From Corynebacterium sputi DSM 45148 (lineage in GTDB: Bacteria > Actinomycetota > Actinomycetes > Mycobacteriales > Mycobacteriaceae): a stretch of DNA of 64,000 nt. The DNA is taken from assembly GCF_000427865.1 (NCBI RefSeq), contig NZ_ATYV01000004.1, positions 110,764 through 174,763 of the forward strand. The letters are read 5' to 3'. The first letter of the stretch is position 1; each line of letters starts with the position of its first letter. This document shows, piece after piece, positions 53,809 through 63,508 of the stretch. The position numbers and the translations under genes are program-made. The notes beneath the pieces are model-generated. The model was given only the letters and a program-made list of their open reading frames with translations. It was not told where the DNA came from and did no database searches.

Positions 53809-56031
53809 ATGTCCACCATTATCTGGACCCGGACCGATGAAGCCCCTCTTCTCGCGACCTACTCTTTCGAACCGATCGTGAAGGCTTTTGCTTCTCGCGC
53901 TGGAGTTGACGTCGAGACTCGCGACATCTCTCTGGCCGCCCGGATCATCGCCCAGTTCTCCGATCAGCTGCCCGAGGACAAGCGTCAGTCGGACGACCTC
54001 GCGGAGCTCGGCGAAATGGTGAAGGAACCGCACGCCAACATCATCAAGCTGCCGAACATCTCTGCATCGGTACCGCAGATCAAGCGCGCAGTCGCTGAGT
54101 TGCAGTCCAAGGGTTACGACATTCCGAAGTACCTCACCCAGCCGGATTCGGACGAGGACCGCGCGGACCGCAAGAAGTACGACAAGGTCAAGGGCTCTGC
54201 TGTGAACCCGGTCCTGCGTGAGGGCAACTCCGATCGCCGCGCCCCGGAGGCCGTCAAGGGCTTCGCTCGCAAGCACCCGCACCGCATGGGCGAGTGGTCT
54301 TCGGATTCGAAGACCCGCGTGTCGGCCATGGCATCTAACGACTTCCGCCACAACGAGAAGTCCGTAATCATGGAGAAGGACGACAAGCTCACGTACGTCC
54401 TAGAAACCGATGACGGACACGAGATCATCCTGAAGAAGGACATGCCGGTCCTCAAGGGTGAGATCATCGACGGCACGGGCATCAACTCCCAGATCCTCTC
54501 CAGCTTCCTGAAGTCCCAGATCCGCCGCGCGAAGCGCGAGAACATCCTGTTCTCCGTGCACCTCAAGGCGACCATGATGAAGGTCTCCGATCCGCTGATT
54601 TTCGGCGAGGTCATCAAGGCATACTTCCCGTCGGTCTACCCGAAGTTTGAGGCGAAGCTCGCGTCCGTAAACCTCACCCCGGAGTACGGCATCGGCGCCA
54701 TCCTCGATGGTCTGCACAAGCTTGACGACGCTGACGCTGCAGCCATCAAGGCCGCCATCGAGCGCGACCTGGAGAATGGCCCCGACCTGTACATGGTCGA
54801 TGACTCCCGTGGCATCACCAACCTGCATGTGCCCTCCGACGTCATCGTCGACGCCTCCATGCCGGCTCTGATCCGCAATGGCGGCCAGGGCTGGGGCCCG
54901 GACGGAGAGCCCGCCGACACCCTCGCGGTCATCCCGGACTCCTCCTACGCCGGTGTTTACCAGGCAGTTATCGAAGACTGCAAGAAGAACGGCGCCTTCG
55001 ACCCGACGACCATGGGCACCGTCCCGAACGTCGGCCTCATGGCACAGAAGGCTGAGGAGTACGGCTCCCACGACAAGACCTTCCAGCTGCCGGAAGACGG
55101 CATCATCCAGGTCCTCGACTCTGAGGGCAACGTCCTCATCGAGCACCACGTCGCCCGCGGCGACATCTGGCGCTCCTGCCAGACCAAGGACGCCCCGATC
55201 CGCGACTGGGTACGCCTTGCCGTTGACCGCGCAGCGAAGACCGGCGACCCGGCCGTGTTCTGGCTCGACCCGGCTCGCGCCCACGACGCGAACCTGATCA
55301 CCAAGGTCAACGAGTACCTCGAGGACTACGACACCGAGGGCCTGGACATCCGCATCATGGACCCGGTGGAGGCCACCAAGTTCTCCGTCGAGCGCATCCG
55401 TCGTGGCGAGAACACCATCTCCGTCACCGGCAACGTCCTGCGTGACTACCTCACCGACCTGTTCCCGATCATGGAGCTCGGCACCTCCGCCAAGATGCTC
55501 TCCGTCGTCCCGCTGATGGCTGGCGGCGGACTGTTCGAGACCGGTGCCGGAGGCTCCGCCCCGAAGCACGTCCAGCAGCTCGTCGAAGAGAACCACCTGC
55601 GTTGGGACTCCCTCGGTGAGTTCCTCGCACTGGCAGAGTCCCTGCGTTACGCCGCAGAGGACACCGACGACAGCGCTGCTGCCGTCATGGCGGACGCACT
55701 GGATCGTGCCACCGCTACCCTGCTCGACAACGATCGCTCCCCGTCCCGCAAGGTCGGCGAGATCGACAACCGTGGCTCCCACTTCTACCTGGCCCTGTAC
55801 TGGGCACAGGAGCTGGCAGCGCAGGACGAGAACGCCGAGCTCAAGGAGGCCTTCACCGAGGTCGCCGAGAAGCTCAGCGAGAACGAGTCTGCTATCGCCG
55901 ACAAGCTCATCGAGGTCCAGGGTTCCCCGGTCGACATCGGAGGCTACTTCCAGCCTGAGGATGACAAGGTCACCGCAGTGATGCGCCCGTCCGAGGTCTT
56001 CAACGAGATCATCGACGGCCTCACCAAGTAG
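53809..56031 (+). CDS. icd: Monomeric NADP-dependent isocitrate dehydrogenase
   Basis: Monomeric IDH of 740 residues, oxidising isocitrate to 2-oxoglutarate and making NADPH in the TCA cycle. It starts [19 protein letters not shown] as usual for the monomeric type and contains [20 protein letters not shown] (substrate Ser/Asn region), [20 protein letters not shown], the metal-site [14 protein letters not shown] region and [20 protein letters not shown] near 580, with a full C-terminus. ATG at 53809 has AGGAG 9 bases upstream. This enzyme form is typical of Corynebacterium and some other Actinobacteria. Flanked by terminators on both sides, so it is monocistronic. Codon use is strongly biased (CTG, ACC, AAG), suggesting high expression. 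Confidence 0.97.
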   Translation: MSTIIWTRTDEAPLLATYSFEPIVKAFASRAGVDVETRDISLAARIIAQFSDQLPEDKRQSDDLAELGEMVKEPHANIIKLPNISASVPQIKRAVAELQSKGYDIPKYLTQPDSDEDRADRKKYDKVKGSAVNPVLREGNSDRRAPEAVKGFARKHPHRMGEWSSDSKTRVSAMASNDFRHNEKSVIMEKDDKLTYVLETDDGHEIILKKDMPVLKGEIIDGTGINSQILSSFLKSQIRRAKRENILFSVHLKATMMKVSDPLIFGEVIKAYFPSVYPKFEAKLASVNLTPEYGIGAILDGLHKLDDADAAAIKAAIERDLENGPDLYMVDDSRGITNLHVPSDVIVDASMPALIRNGGQGWGPDGEPADTLAVIPDSSYAGVYQAVIEDCKKNGAFDPTTMGTVPNVGLMAQKAEEYGSHDKTFQLPEDGIIQVLDSEGNVLIEHHVARGDIWRSCQTKDAPIRDWVRLAVDRAAKTGDPAVFWLDPARAHDANLITKVNEYLEDYDTEGLDIRIMDPVEATKFSVERIRRGENTISVTGNVLRDYLTDLFPIMELGTSAKMLSVVPLMAGGGLFETGAGGSAPKHVQQLVEENHLRWDSLGEFLALAESLRYAAEDTDDSAAAVMADALDRATATLLDNDRSPSRKVGEIDNRGSHFYLALYWAQELAAQDENAELKEAFTEVAEKLSENESAIADKLIEVQGSPVDIGGYFQPEDDKVTAVMRPSEVFNEIIDGLTK

Positions 56032-56059
56032 GCCCCTCCAGGTTCACCTGACGCGATTC

Positions 56060-56090
56060 GGCCCCGGTCCCACGAAAGTGGGCCGGGGCC
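56060..56090. terminator. Hairpin between icd and phosphate transporter
   Basis: GGCCCCGGTCCCAC / GTGGGCCGGGGCC with a GAAA tetraloop and one bulged T. It separates convergent icd and pit genes. No strong T-run. One of the repeated 10-mers (GTCGGGAAGC, 56097-56106) follows directly. Confidence 0.75.
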
Positions 56091-56096
56091 GTTGGC

Positions 56097-56106
56097 GTCG
56101 GGAAGC
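56097..56106 (+). repeat. Intergenic copy of dispersed 10-mer GTCGGGAAGC
   Basis: One of at least ten exact copies of GTCGGGAAGC in the window. Plus strand: 7966, 10602, 26736, 56097. Minus strand (GCTTCCCGAC on plus): 1432, 3235, 22316, 28212, 35083, 50780. Most continue as GCGTCGGGAAGCGAA. Copies lie both inside genes and between them. Confidence 0.75.
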
Positions 56107-56119
56107 GAATCTTTAGCGT

Positions 56120-57730
56120 TTAGCCGAACATCGCACGCAGGGCGATGACGCAGATCGCGGACGTCAGTGCGGACGCCGGGATGGTCACCACCCATGCCAG
56201 TGCGATGGGCTTCATCAGTTTCCAGTTCGCTGCGCTATTGACAATGCCGACGCCGAGCACGGCACCGATGAGGATGTGCGTCGAGGACACCGGGATACCC
56301 AGAACCGACGCCGCCATGACGACAAATGCTGCTGCCAACTCCGCAGAGAAACCCGATGCCGGGTGCATCTTGGTCAGGCCACTGCCAACAGTCTGAATCA
56401 CGCGACGGCCAACGAACCACAGACCCACAACCAGAGCGATACCCATGGCAATGAGTGCCGGGGTGGGGATGACGGTGCTCTCGCCGATTTCGCCGGTACG
56501 AAGAACGTCAATGACCGCAGAGAACGGTCCAATCGCATTAGAGATGTCATTTGCACCGTGCGAAAAGGCGAACGCAGCTGCGGTGAAGACCTGAAGCCAC
56601 GAGAACAAGGTGAACGTCGATCGGGACAGTTCCTGGCCGCGCAGAGACTTAGCGAAGACGAAGACCATCATCCAGACCGACATTGCCAGCAGGGCAATAA
56701 TCAGCGTGGTTCCCAGAGGGCTGATGTTCAGGTGCAGGTTCTTGAAACCCTTGAACAGCAGCATGGAACTGATGACCACGGCGCCCAGTGACGCGAAGAT
56801 CGGTACCCAGTGTTCCAGCGCCCGGTGTGCCCGGACCTCTCGTTCCTGCTGCTGGATGTCCTGAAGTCCGCGGTAGTAGTCAGACTCGTAGGTCTTCGGG
56901 ATGTCGCGGGGATCGGCGAACATCACCGAGTCGCGAGCCATCGCGGTGGTGTACGACTCGAACTGCAACACCGACAAGCGACGGACGCTGGACTGGTGCT
57001 TCTCGGCCAATTCGTTGCGCTTAACTCGCAGGAGCTTCAGTTGCTCATCCGCACGCTCGTTGTAGATCAGAATGTGTCGCTTGACCGAACTGAAGAGGAC
57101 CCACGCGACCAATCCGCCAAGCAGCGGAGAAATGACCCAGGAAGAGGCGATCTTTCCGATCTCGCCCCACTGGACCATTCCTTCGACGCCTGCACCGGTG
57201 ATGACACCGATCATCAGCGCGGCACCAACGATGCCGCCGATAATCGAGTGGGTGGTGGACACTGGCCAACCGAAGAACGTGGCGAGCATCAGCCACACGG
57301 CGGCTCCGAGCATCGCTGCCATCATGATGAACACGAAGTCCATTGGGTCGATATGAGACGCACTGATATCGACGATGCCTGAACGGACCGTATCGGTGAC
57401 CGCGCCACCGGCAAGGACAGCGCCGCCGACCTCGAAGACGGCAGCGATGAGCAACGCCTGTTTCAGCGTCAGCGTCCCGGCACCAACAGAGGTACCGAAT
57501 GAGTTCGCGACGTCATTGCCGCCAATATTGAACGCCATGAACATGGCGAAGATGATGGCCGCCACAAGGACGATGCGGCTGGCCTCATTGTGGACATAGT
57601 CATGCGACCAGATGGTGACCGCGACGAATGTGATCGCCAAAAGCAGTCCAAACGCGAGATGCAGTGCGTAATCGCTGCGCCCCCGTTCCATCGGCCCGGG
57701 TGCGGCTTGCACCTCGGTCACACCTGACAA
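56120..57730 (-). CDS. pit: PiT-family inorganic phosphate permease
   Basis: Low-affinity, proton-coupled phosphate (metal-phosphate) transporter of 536 residues. Both PiT signature repeats are present: FMAFNIGGNDVANSFGTSVG in the first half and FSHGANDISNAIGPFSAVID in the second, together with GWPVSTTHSIIGGIVGA and GIPVSSTHILIGAVLG. A cytoplasmic, charged central loop (about 220-310) links the halves. A TTG start is chosen because AAGGAG lies 7 bases before it; the next GTG is 16 bases away. The gene stands alone between icd and metY; I saw no Pho-box repeats in the 247-base upstream gap. Confidence 0.93.
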   Translation of the reverse strand: MSGVTEVQAAPGPMERGRSDYALHLAFGLLLAITFVAVTIWSHDYVHNEASRIVLVAAIIFAMFMAFNIGGNDVANSFGTSVGAGTLTLKQALLIAAVFEVGGAVLAGGAVTDTVRSGIVDISASHIDPMDFVFIMMAAMLGAAVWLMLATFFGWPVSTTHSIIGGIVGAALMIGVITGAGVEGMVQWGEIGKIASSWVISPLLGGLVAWVLFSSVKRHILIYNERADEQLKLLRVKRNELAEKHQSSVRRLSVLQFESYTTAMARDSVMFADPRDIPKTYESDYYRGLQDIQQQEREVRAHRALEHWVPIFASLGAVVISSMLLFKGFKNLHLNISPLGTTLIIALLAMSVWMMVFVFAKSLRGQELSRSTFTLFSWLQVFTAAAFAFSHGANDISNAIGPFSAVIDVLRTGEIGESTVIPTPALIAMGIALVVGLWFVGRRVIQTVGSGLTKMHPASGFSAELAAAFVVMAASVLGIPVSSTHILIGAVLGVGIVNSAANWKLMKPIALAWVVTIPASALTSAICVIALRAMFG

Positions 57731-57947
57731 GGTGGTACTCCTTCATTAACCAACGGCCGCGGCCCAAACGGAAACGCACGGCAGAATGCTGCAGGTCCCG
57801 CTGTCATCAGGTCGTGGTTGGGCCGTCAGGAAATCAGGAATGCACTAGTGAACAGCATCTGACGAAAAGATTAATGCAGAGAACCGATACCTCCCAAAGG
57901 CTGTGACGAAGAGGACTCCGATCATTTCCGGAACAAATCCATTGCAC

Positions 57948-57970
57948 TAGACAGCTCTGTTCATTAGGTT
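57948..57970 (+). promoter_or_regulatory. McbR-like operator and -10 box of metY
   Basis: TAGAC-AGCTCT-GTTCA (57948-57963) matches the McbR consensus TAGACnnnnnnGTCTA perfectly in the left half and three of five bases in the right. TAGGTT (57965-57970) lies 7 bases before the metY ATG. The operator would block the -10 region, fitting McbR repression by S-adenosylhomocysteine status known in corynebacteria. Confidence 0.6.
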
Positions 57971-57977
57971 CGTTGAC

Positions 57978-59294
57978 ATGACTAAATACGACAACACCGA
58001 CGCCGCCCAGTGGGGCCTGTCCACCCGCGCCATCCACGTCGGCGCCACCCCGGAAGATCACGGCTCCGCCCGTAACCTCCCGATTTACAACACCACCTCC
58101 TTTGTCTTCGACTCCGCCGAGCATGCCGCCGCCCGGTTTAATCTCTCCGACCCAGGACCGATCTACACTCGCCTAACCAACCCGACCGTCGACGCAGTGG
58201 AGCAGCGCCTGGCAAACCTTGAGGGCGGCGTCGCCGCCGTGTTGTTCGCCTCTGGGCAGGCCGCTGAGACCGCTGCGATTTTCACTCTCGCCCAGGCCGG
58301 TGACCACTTGGTGGTCTCACCTCGCTTGTACGGAGGAACCGAAACGCTCTTCAAGGTGACCCTCCCCCGCCTCGGCATCACTGCCACCTTCGTAGAAGAC
58401 CCCGACGACCCGGAGTCATGGCAGGCCGCAGTGCAAGACAACACCGTCGGGTTGTTCGCTGAGACCGTCGCCAACCCGCAGGCAGATATTCTGGACGTGC
58501 CCGTCATCGCAGAGGTGGCCCACCGCAACAACGTCCCGCTGATCGTGGACAACACGGTGGCGACTCCGGCACTCATCCGACCCATCGAGCTCGGCGCGGA
58601 CATCGTCGTCTCGTCGACCACCAAGTACCTCACCGGCAATGGCTCTGCTCTTGGAGGCGTGATCGTCGATGGCGGAAAGTTCGACTGGACACAGCAGCGC
58701 GACGGCCGAGACATTTTCCCCAACTTCACCGAACCAGACGTGGCGTACCACGGCCTGAAATTCGCCGACCTCGGCGCTCCCGCATTCGCACTACGCGCCC
58801 GCGCCGGCATCATCCGCGACACCGGCGCAGCCCCCTCCCCGTTCAATGCCTGGGTTCTCGCGCAAGGCCTAGACACCCTCACCCTTCGCATCGAACGGCA
58901 CAATGCCAACGCCCAGAAAGTCGCCGAATACCTCACCGACCACCCGAAGGTGGAATCCGTCGCCTACGCAGGACTGCCGGACTCACAGTGGTACCCGATC
59001 AAGGAAAAGCTGGAGCTCAACGGTGCTGGCGGAGTCCTCGCCTTCGAACTGAAGGACGCTGACCGCGACAAAGCCTGGGCTTTTATCGACGCCCTGAAAC
59101 TCCACTCCAACGTAGCCAACATCGGCGACGTTCGATCCCTCGTCATCCACCCCGCAACTACCACCCACTCCCAATCCGACGAGGCCGGCCTTGCCCGCGC
59201 CGGAATCTCTCAGGCGACCGTTCGGCTCGCCGTCGGCATCGAGGATGTGGACGACATCATCGCCGATCTAAACCAAGCATTCGACCAGATCTAA
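57978..59294 (+). CDS. metY: O-acetylhomoserine sulfhydrylase
   Basis: PLP enzyme of 438 residues making homocysteine from O-acetylhomoserine and sulfide in methionine synthesis. Features are GLSTRAIHVGATPEDHGSAR, YTRLTNPTVDAVEQRLANLEGG, ASGQAAETAAIFTLAQAGDH and the PLP Lys in VSSTTKYLTGNGSALGG (about 212), with the typical long C-terminal part VRSLVIHPATTTHSQSDEAG. The length over 430 residues separates it from shorter cystathionine gamma-synthase relatives. ATG with TAGGTT 7 bases upstream, so leaderless. It is followed 73 bases later by metX. Confidence 0.96.
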   Translation: MTKYDNTDAAQWGLSTRAIHVGATPEDHGSARNLPIYNTTSFVFDSAEHAAARFNLSDPGPIYTRLTNPTVDAVEQRLANLEGGVAAVLFASGQAAETAAIFTLAQAGDHLVVSPRLYGGTETLFKVTLPRLGITATFVEDPDDPESWQAAVQDNTVGLFAETVANPQADILDVPVIAEVAHRNNVPLIVDNTVATPALIRPIELGADIVVSSTTKYLTGNGSALGGVIVDGGKFDWTQQRDGRDIFPNFTEPDVAYHGLKFADLGAPAFALRARAGIIRDTGAAPSPFNAWVLAQGLDTLTLRIERHNANAQKVAEYLTDHPKVESVAYAGLPDSQWYPIKEKLELNGAGGVLAFELKDADRDKAWAFIDALKLHSNVANIGDVRSLVIHPATTTHSQSDEAGLARAGISQATVRLAVGIEDVDDIIADLNQAFDQI

Positions 59295-59354
59295 CCGGTG
59301 AGTGTGGAGGTGTGGTGGTGTGGAGGGGAACGTCGTAAAGCAATGGTTGGTAAG

Positions 59355-59360
59355 TAATGT
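59355..59360 (+). promoter_or_regulatory. -10 element of leaderless metX
   Basis: TAATGT, 7 bases before the ATG at 59368. It suggests metX can be transcribed apart from metY. Confidence 0.5.
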
Positions 59361-59367
59361 GAACCAC

Positions 59368-60525
59368 ATGGCCTCCTCCCCCCAGAAGACCCTGCCGCCC
59401 GAAGGCGAGACCGGATACATCCACATCGGCGACGTGACCACCGAAGCCGGCGCGACGATCCCCGACGTGACCGTTGCATTCGAGCGGTGGGGCCGGCTGA
59501 ACGAGGATGGGTCGAACGTCATCGTGCTCGAACACGCCCTCACCGGCGATGCCCACGCCTCCGGACCCGTCACTGATGATCACCCGACCGCTGGTTGGTG
59601 GAACGGTATCATCGGTTCCGGACGAGCGCTAGACACCGACCGATACCTCATCATCTGCACGAACGTCCTCGGCGGCTGCCAAGGAACCACCGGCCCATCC
59701 TCACCACACCCAGAGGATGGAAAACCCTGGGGATCCCGATTCCCGGCGATCTCCGTGCGGGATATTGTCACCGCCGAACGAGCAGCATTGCGCGAACTAG
59801 GGATCACCCACCTCCAAGCGGTAATCGGTGGCTCGCTCGGTGGAGCACGCGCACTGGAGTGGTCGCTGATGTACCCGAATGATGTGGGACGGGCGTTGGT
59901 GATGTGCGTCGGAGCGCGGGCAAGCGCCTGGCAGATCGGCATCCAATCCGCGCAGATTCAGTTCATCGAATCCGACCCTGAGTGGCATGGCGGCGATTAC
60001 TACGAACTGGGTACGGCGCCTGTGCGTGGACTGGGCTTTGCTCGCCGGATCGCGCACCTGACGTACCGCGGCGAATTGGAACTGGATGACCGATTCGGAG
60101 CCTCTGCACAACCGGGTGAAAATCCGCTGGGTGCTATGCGCGGTGAAGGCCGTTTCCAGGTCGAGAGCTATCTCGACCACCAGGCGGAGAAACTGGCATG
60201 CCGATTCGACGCCGGCTCCTACGTCACGCTCACGGACGCGCTCAATCGCCACGACATCGGCCGCGGCCGCGGAGGCATGAACGATGCACTCGCCGCCTCC
60301 ATCGTCCCCACGCTCATTGTTGGCGTGGACACGGACATTCTGTACCCGATCCACCAGCAGGAGCACCTCGCCCGGAACCTGGGAAATTGCCTTGGTCTGG
60401 AGACGATTACCTCAGCCGTGGGCCACGATGGGTTCCTTACAGAGTTCGAGCGAGTCGATAGCATCGTCCGCGGGTTCGTCGAGGGAATCGGCGCGTGGGG
60501 GCTGGGCCTTCGGGATTGGGCGTAG
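59368..60525 (+). CDS. metX: Homoserine O-acetyltransferase
   Basis: Alpha/beta-hydrolase fold acetyltransferase of about 385 residues giving O-acetylhomoserine for MetY. Signatures are VLEHALTGDAHASG, the nucleophile elbow IGGSLGGARALEW (Ser near 150), GRGRGGMNDALA and the Asp/His pair in VGVDTDILYPIHQQ and SAVGHDGFLTEF. The motif NVLGGCQGTTGPSS fits MetX acetyl transferases. ATG at 59368 is favoured by TAATGT 7 bases upstream; a GTG at 59359 is the alternative. Works directly with metY. Confidence 0.95.
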   Translation: MASSPQKTLPPEGETGYIHIGDVTTEAGATIPDVTVAFERWGRLNEDGSNVIVLEHALTGDAHASGPVTDDHPTAGWWNGIIGSGRALDTDRYLIICTNVLGGCQGTTGPSSPHPEDGKPWGSRFPAISVRDIVTAERAALRELGITHLQAVIGGSLGGARALEWSLMYPNDVGRALVMCVGARASAWQIGIQSAQIQFIESDPEWHGGDYYELGTAPVRGLGFARRIAHLTYRGELELDDRFGASAQPGENPLGAMRGEGRFQVESYLDHQAEKLACRFDAGSYVTLTDALNRHDIGRGRGGMNDALAASIVPTLIVGVDTDILYPIHQQEHLARNLGNCLGLETITSAVGHDGFLTEFERVDSIVRGFVEGIGAWGLGLRDWA

Positions 60526-60635
60526 AGGTGGATGCGCCCCGCCTGATGACGAGTGATTGATTCCGGTCATAGCGATCGATGCCGACCTGGGAAAACGCGG
60601 CGACCGGTGATCGGAATCAGGCACCAGTGCAGTGG

Positions 60636-61001
60636 CTAACTGCCCAATGCATCAACCGAGGCGGACAGAAACACCATTCCACCGCCAACGAGGCTGCAGA
60701 AGAACAGGTCAAACCTCGACGACCGCACCGACATCACCCCGAGCAGCCGGTCCGGCAGGAACTGGCGGAGGACCCCCAGGTAGATCAGCGAGATTCCCAG
60801 GATGAGGGTGGCTCGGCGCCACCTCTCCAACCCAAGGAACACCACAAACGCACCGAAGCCCACAAACAGCAGGCCATACAGGCCGTACTGCAGCCGCAGA
60901 TCCCACTTCTCCCCACGAGCGACAGCACCTTTAGGCGTGTGCGGGTTGATTTTAGGATCCGGGATCGCGGAGACATCCGCGCGCTGGGAAATTTCCCTCA
61001 T
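60636..61001 (-). CDS. DUF3017 membrane protein
   Basis: Protein of 121 residues, function unknown, of the actinobacterial DUF3017 family normally found after folD. A polar N-terminus (to about residue 35) is followed by three helices: LQYGLYGLLFVGFGAFVVFL, ATLILGISLIYLGVLRQFLP and LFFCSLVGGGMVFLSASV. The middle LRQFLPDRLLGVMSVRSSRFD motif (21 residues at 77-97) is the typical family core. It follows folD by 26 bases on the same strand. ATG has only a distant GGGGAAG. Confidence 0.85.
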   Translation of the reverse strand: MREISQRADVSAIPDPKINPHTPKGAVARGEKWDLRLQYGLYGLLFVGFGAFVVFLGLERWRRATLILGISLIYLGVLRQFLPDRLLGVMSVRSSRFDLFFCSLVGGGMVFLSASVDALGS

Positions 61002-61027
61002 GGTGTTTTACTGACTTCCCCTGCGGC

Positions 61028-61882
61028 TCAGAGCCCAGCGAGAAGTTCAGCCCTCTCGACAACATTGCGGACCAGGAACGCGCGGGTCAACGGACCCACG
61101 CCGCCCGGGTTCGGGGAAACGTATCCGGCAACGTCCCAAACATCGCGGCGGACATCGCCGGCGAGCTTGCCCTCGACACGCGAAACTCCAACATCCAGAA
61201 CTGCGGCGCCGGGCTTGACCATGTCAGCGGTGATGATGTGCGGGACACCAGCGGCGGCGATGATGACATCGGCGCTACGGGTTTCAGCGGCCAGGTCCTT
61301 AGTACCGGTGTGGCAAAGGGTGACGGTGGAGTTCTCGCTGCGACGGGTGAGCATCAAACCGATCGGCCGCCCGACGGTCACGCCACGCCCCACAACAACA
61401 ACCTTCGCACCATTTAGTTCAACCCCGTAACGACGCAGCAGGTGGATCGAGCCGTTCGGGGTACACGGCAGTGGAGCCGGCTCATTGAGCACCAGCTTGC
61501 CCAGGTTGACCGGGTGCAGACCGTCCGCGTCCTTCTCTGGGTCGATCAATCCGAGGATGCGGTTCTCATCGAGGTGCTTCGGCAACGGCAGCTGCACGAT
61601 GTAACCGGTGCACTCGGGATCCTCGTTGAGGTCACGAATTACAGCCTCGAGGTCTTCCTGGGTGGTGTCCGCCGGCAGGTCGCGGCGGATGGAGGCGACA
61701 CCGATCTGCTCGCAGTCGCGGTGCTTCATCTTGACGTAGGAGTGGGATCCCGGGTCATCGCCGACCAGCACAGTCGCCAGTCCTGGGGTAATCCCCTTCT
61801 CCTTCAGCTTTGCCACGCGGGCGGCGAGATCCTGGAAGATCTCGTCACGGTAGAGGTTGCCGTCAAGTTTGATCGCCGTCAT
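61028..61882 (-). CDS. folD: FolD, methylene-THF dehydrogenase/cyclohydrolase
   Basis: Bifunctional enzyme of 284 residues interconverting methylene-, methenyl- and formyl-THF; it supplies formyl-THF for PurN and PurH and balances methylene-THF used by ThyA, all encoded in this window. Features are [20 protein letters not shown] with the catalytic Lys, [42 protein letters not shown] and the NADP site [19 protein letters not shown] at 61882 starts the conserved domain; AATAAT 7 bases upstream may be the -10 box. Confidence 0.96.
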   Translation of the reverse strand: MTAIKLDGNLYRDEIFQDLAARVAKLKEKGITPGLATVLVGDDPGSHSYVKMKHRDCEQIGVASIRRDLPADTTQEDLEAVIRDLNEDPECTGYIVQLPLPKHLDENRILGLIDPEKDADGLHPVNLGKLVLNEPAPLPCTPNGSIHLLRRYGVELNGAKVVVVGRGVTVGRPIGLMLTRRSENSTVTLCHTGTKDLAAETRSADVIIAAAGVPHIITADMVKPGAAVLDVGVSRVEGKLAGDVRRDVWDVAGYVSPNPGGVGPLTRAFLVRNVVERAELLAGL

Positions 61883-61914
61883 GCGGTCAATTATTGCAGC
61901 CGCCCGCCGAACTC

Positions 61915-62640
61915 TCATATTTCCGTGCGGCGCCACTGCTGCCGTTCACCCCGGTCGCGCACGACAATCCCCTCAGCTCCAAGTGCTTCGCTTAGTTGCG
62001 CCCCATCTTCTTCATCCCCTTTCTCTATAGCATGCGCACGTGTCCGCAGGATGGCATTGACCCTGTCGCTGAGCTCCGGGTCACCGTCGAGCCACCGGAC
62101 ATAGTCATTGTCGAACGGATCGAAGTCATGCCATGCCAGTCCGAAGTGACTGACTGCTTCCTTGAGTTCGGCAGCGCTTGGCTCCACCTCTGCGCGAACG
62201 AGAACTCCAGTATCGGCCCCCAGCACGGTAATCAGACCGTTCTCCCCAGGATGAAGGGAGTGGATGTGGTGGAGGGGGACGTCGAGAAGCGTCTGGTTGT
62301 TGTGGGTGATTGTGAGGCTATCGCGGGAAATTTCCCAGGTGGGGACGGTCAATGTCATTGCCGCAAGCACGATTCCGGCGAGTGCTCCGACTGCGATGAG
62401 GATGCCGGTCAGCCACGGACCGGAGAGCCCATCAAGCATGGCGAACTGTTCGTGGCCCGGAATCATGGGGAGATTGTCGACCCAATCCGGCAAGCGCGTG
62501 AGCCATCCAGGCACGAAGGAAAGCAGGCACCCCAGGCCCGCGCCAAGGATGGGAAACCCGGCGAAGAACACGACGTTCAGCCATCCCTGCCGCTGGAGAA
62601 CGATGGTGTCGGCAGTGGTCGCGGGCGTTGCGTGGCTCAT
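61915..62640 (-). CDS. YqeB-like membrane protein with PH-type domain
   Basis: Protein of about 241 residues resembling the YqeB family; function unknown. Two membrane helices lie at about residues 23-45 ([20 protein letters not shown]) and 80-105 ([20 protein letters not shown]). A PH-like beta domain follows ([32 protein letters not shown]) and a final acidic helical part with [21 protein letters not shown] at 62640 is chosen by GGGAGG 5 bases upstream. Divergent from a TetR gene with operator-like repeats in between, so it is the likely target of that regulator. Confidence 0.75.
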   Translation of the reverse strand: MSHATPATTADTIVLQRQGWLNVVFFAGFPILGAGLGCLLSFVPGWLTRLPDWVDNLPMIPGHEQFAMLDGLSGPWLTGILIAVGALAGIVLAAMTLTVPTWEISRDSLTITHNNQTLLDVPLHHIHSLHPGENGLITVLGADTGVLVRAEVEPSAAELKEAVSHFGLAWHDFDPFDNDYVRWLDGDPELSDRVNAILRTRAHAIEKGDEEDGAQLSEALGAEGIVVRDRGERQQWRRTEI

Positions 62641-62655
62641 GATTCCTCCCTGGAC

Positions 62656-62669
62656 TGAATGAGCATTCA
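62656..62669. promoter_or_regulatory. Perfect palindrome TGAATG-AG-CATTCA
   Basis: A perfect 14-base palindrome in the leader of the YqeB-like gene, 16 bases from its start codon. It is a good candidate operator for the divergent TetR regulator. Confidence 0.65.
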
Positions 62670-62680
62670 ACTTAACCGTA

Positions 62681-62716
62681 CTATATGCCCTTTCAGTTTC
62701 CTATATGTGCGTATAG
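62681..62716. promoter_or_regulatory. CTATATG repeats and CTATA-N6-TATAG operator
   Basis: CTATATG occurs at 62681 and 62701, 20 bases apart, and the second copy forms the inverted repeat CTATATGTGCGTATAG (62701-62716). It overlaps the expected promoter of the TetR gene, suggesting autoregulation. Confidence 0.6.
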
Positions 62717-62752
62717 TGAGATGGGCACGGACACCACCTAGGAGGGACCACC

Positions 62753-63367
62753 ATGGCCAAGGGCTCGTTCATCGAGGACACCCGCAAACTCCAGATTGCG
62801 GATGCCACAGCCGGCCTCATCGCTGAGCACGGACTAGCTGGCGCAACCTTCACCCGCATCGCCGACGCTGCGGGCATCAGCCCCGGCCTGATCAATTACC
62901 ACTTCAACACCAAGGCGAATCTGCTGGAGTTCGTCCTTCGACGAGTCGACGAGCGCATGGACCAGGCAATGCAAGGCTCCCGGGAACCAGAGGGCCACGT
63001 CGATGCTCTGGGCATCATGATCGAAGGCTTCGTCAACGTCTGCGTATCCCACCCCGAGTTACTGGCCGCGCGAGCCCAGTTAGAAACCACCAAGACCGGA
63101 GGCATCGCGGCACTGAGTTCCGAACTCGACGCCGCCGGCCTCACCGAACTGGAGACATTCCTAGCGGAAGGTCAGCGAGACGGCGAGTTCGGAAATTTCG
63201 ACCCGGCTATGTTCGCTGACCTGGTCATGGCGTTCATCACCACCATTCCCTCCATGCTCGCCCGCCACGGCAGCGATGCCGCCGGCCGAGAGAAGGTCCG
63301 CCTGCAGGTGACCGGCGCATTGTCGGCAGCAGCCACCTCACAGGACTACCCTGCTCAGCCGGGGTGA
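62753..63367 (+). CDS. TetR-family regulator
   Basis: TetR repressor of 204 residues. The DNA-binding part (residues 10-57) includes TAGLIAEHGLAGATFTRIA and AAGISPGLINYHFNTKANLL, close to the BetI/YcdC-like subgroup. The ligand domain (about 70-195) is helical with a C-terminal ITTIPSMLARHGSD. ATG has AGGAGGG 7 bases upstream, a strong site. The likely targets are itself and the divergent YqeB-like gene, through the palindromes in the 112-base gap. Ligand unknown. Confidence 0.87.
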   Translation: MAKGSFIEDTRKLQIADATAGLIAEHGLAGATFTRIADAAGISPGLINYHFNTKANLLEFVLRRVDERMDQAMQGSREPEGHVDALGIMIEGFVNVCVSHPELLAARAQLETTKTGGIAALSSELDAAGLTELETFLAEGQRDGEFGNFDPAMFADLVMAFITTIPSMLARHGSDAAGREKVRLQVTGALSAAATSQDYPAQPG

Positions 63368-63508
63368 CTGCACCCTCTTTTCGTTTTCACCCCTGCTGAC
63401 TGCGCCCCCTTTTCGCAAGCCCCACGATGGGCCAAAACGCTTCTACCTGGGGATTCTCAGAATAGACCGAACGAAGAAGAGGTATCCGTGTTTACACCCT
63501 TAAACGAC
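63368..63508. other. Gap between TetR gene and IS element
   Basis: No gene, hairpin or repeat stands out, apart from a short repetition of CCCCTGCTGACTGC-like text near 63390-63410. The IS insertion boundary is at its right edge. Confidence 0.4.

Noticed and set aside
54400..55782. 460-codon frame antisense to icd
   Set aside because: Mirror of strongly biased icd codons; Val/Asp/Leu-rich and without any recognisable motif.
57731..57977. SAM riboswitch or Pho box between pit and metY
   Set aside because: No SAM-I core and no repeated Pho-type direct repeats were seen; the McbR-like site explains metY control better.
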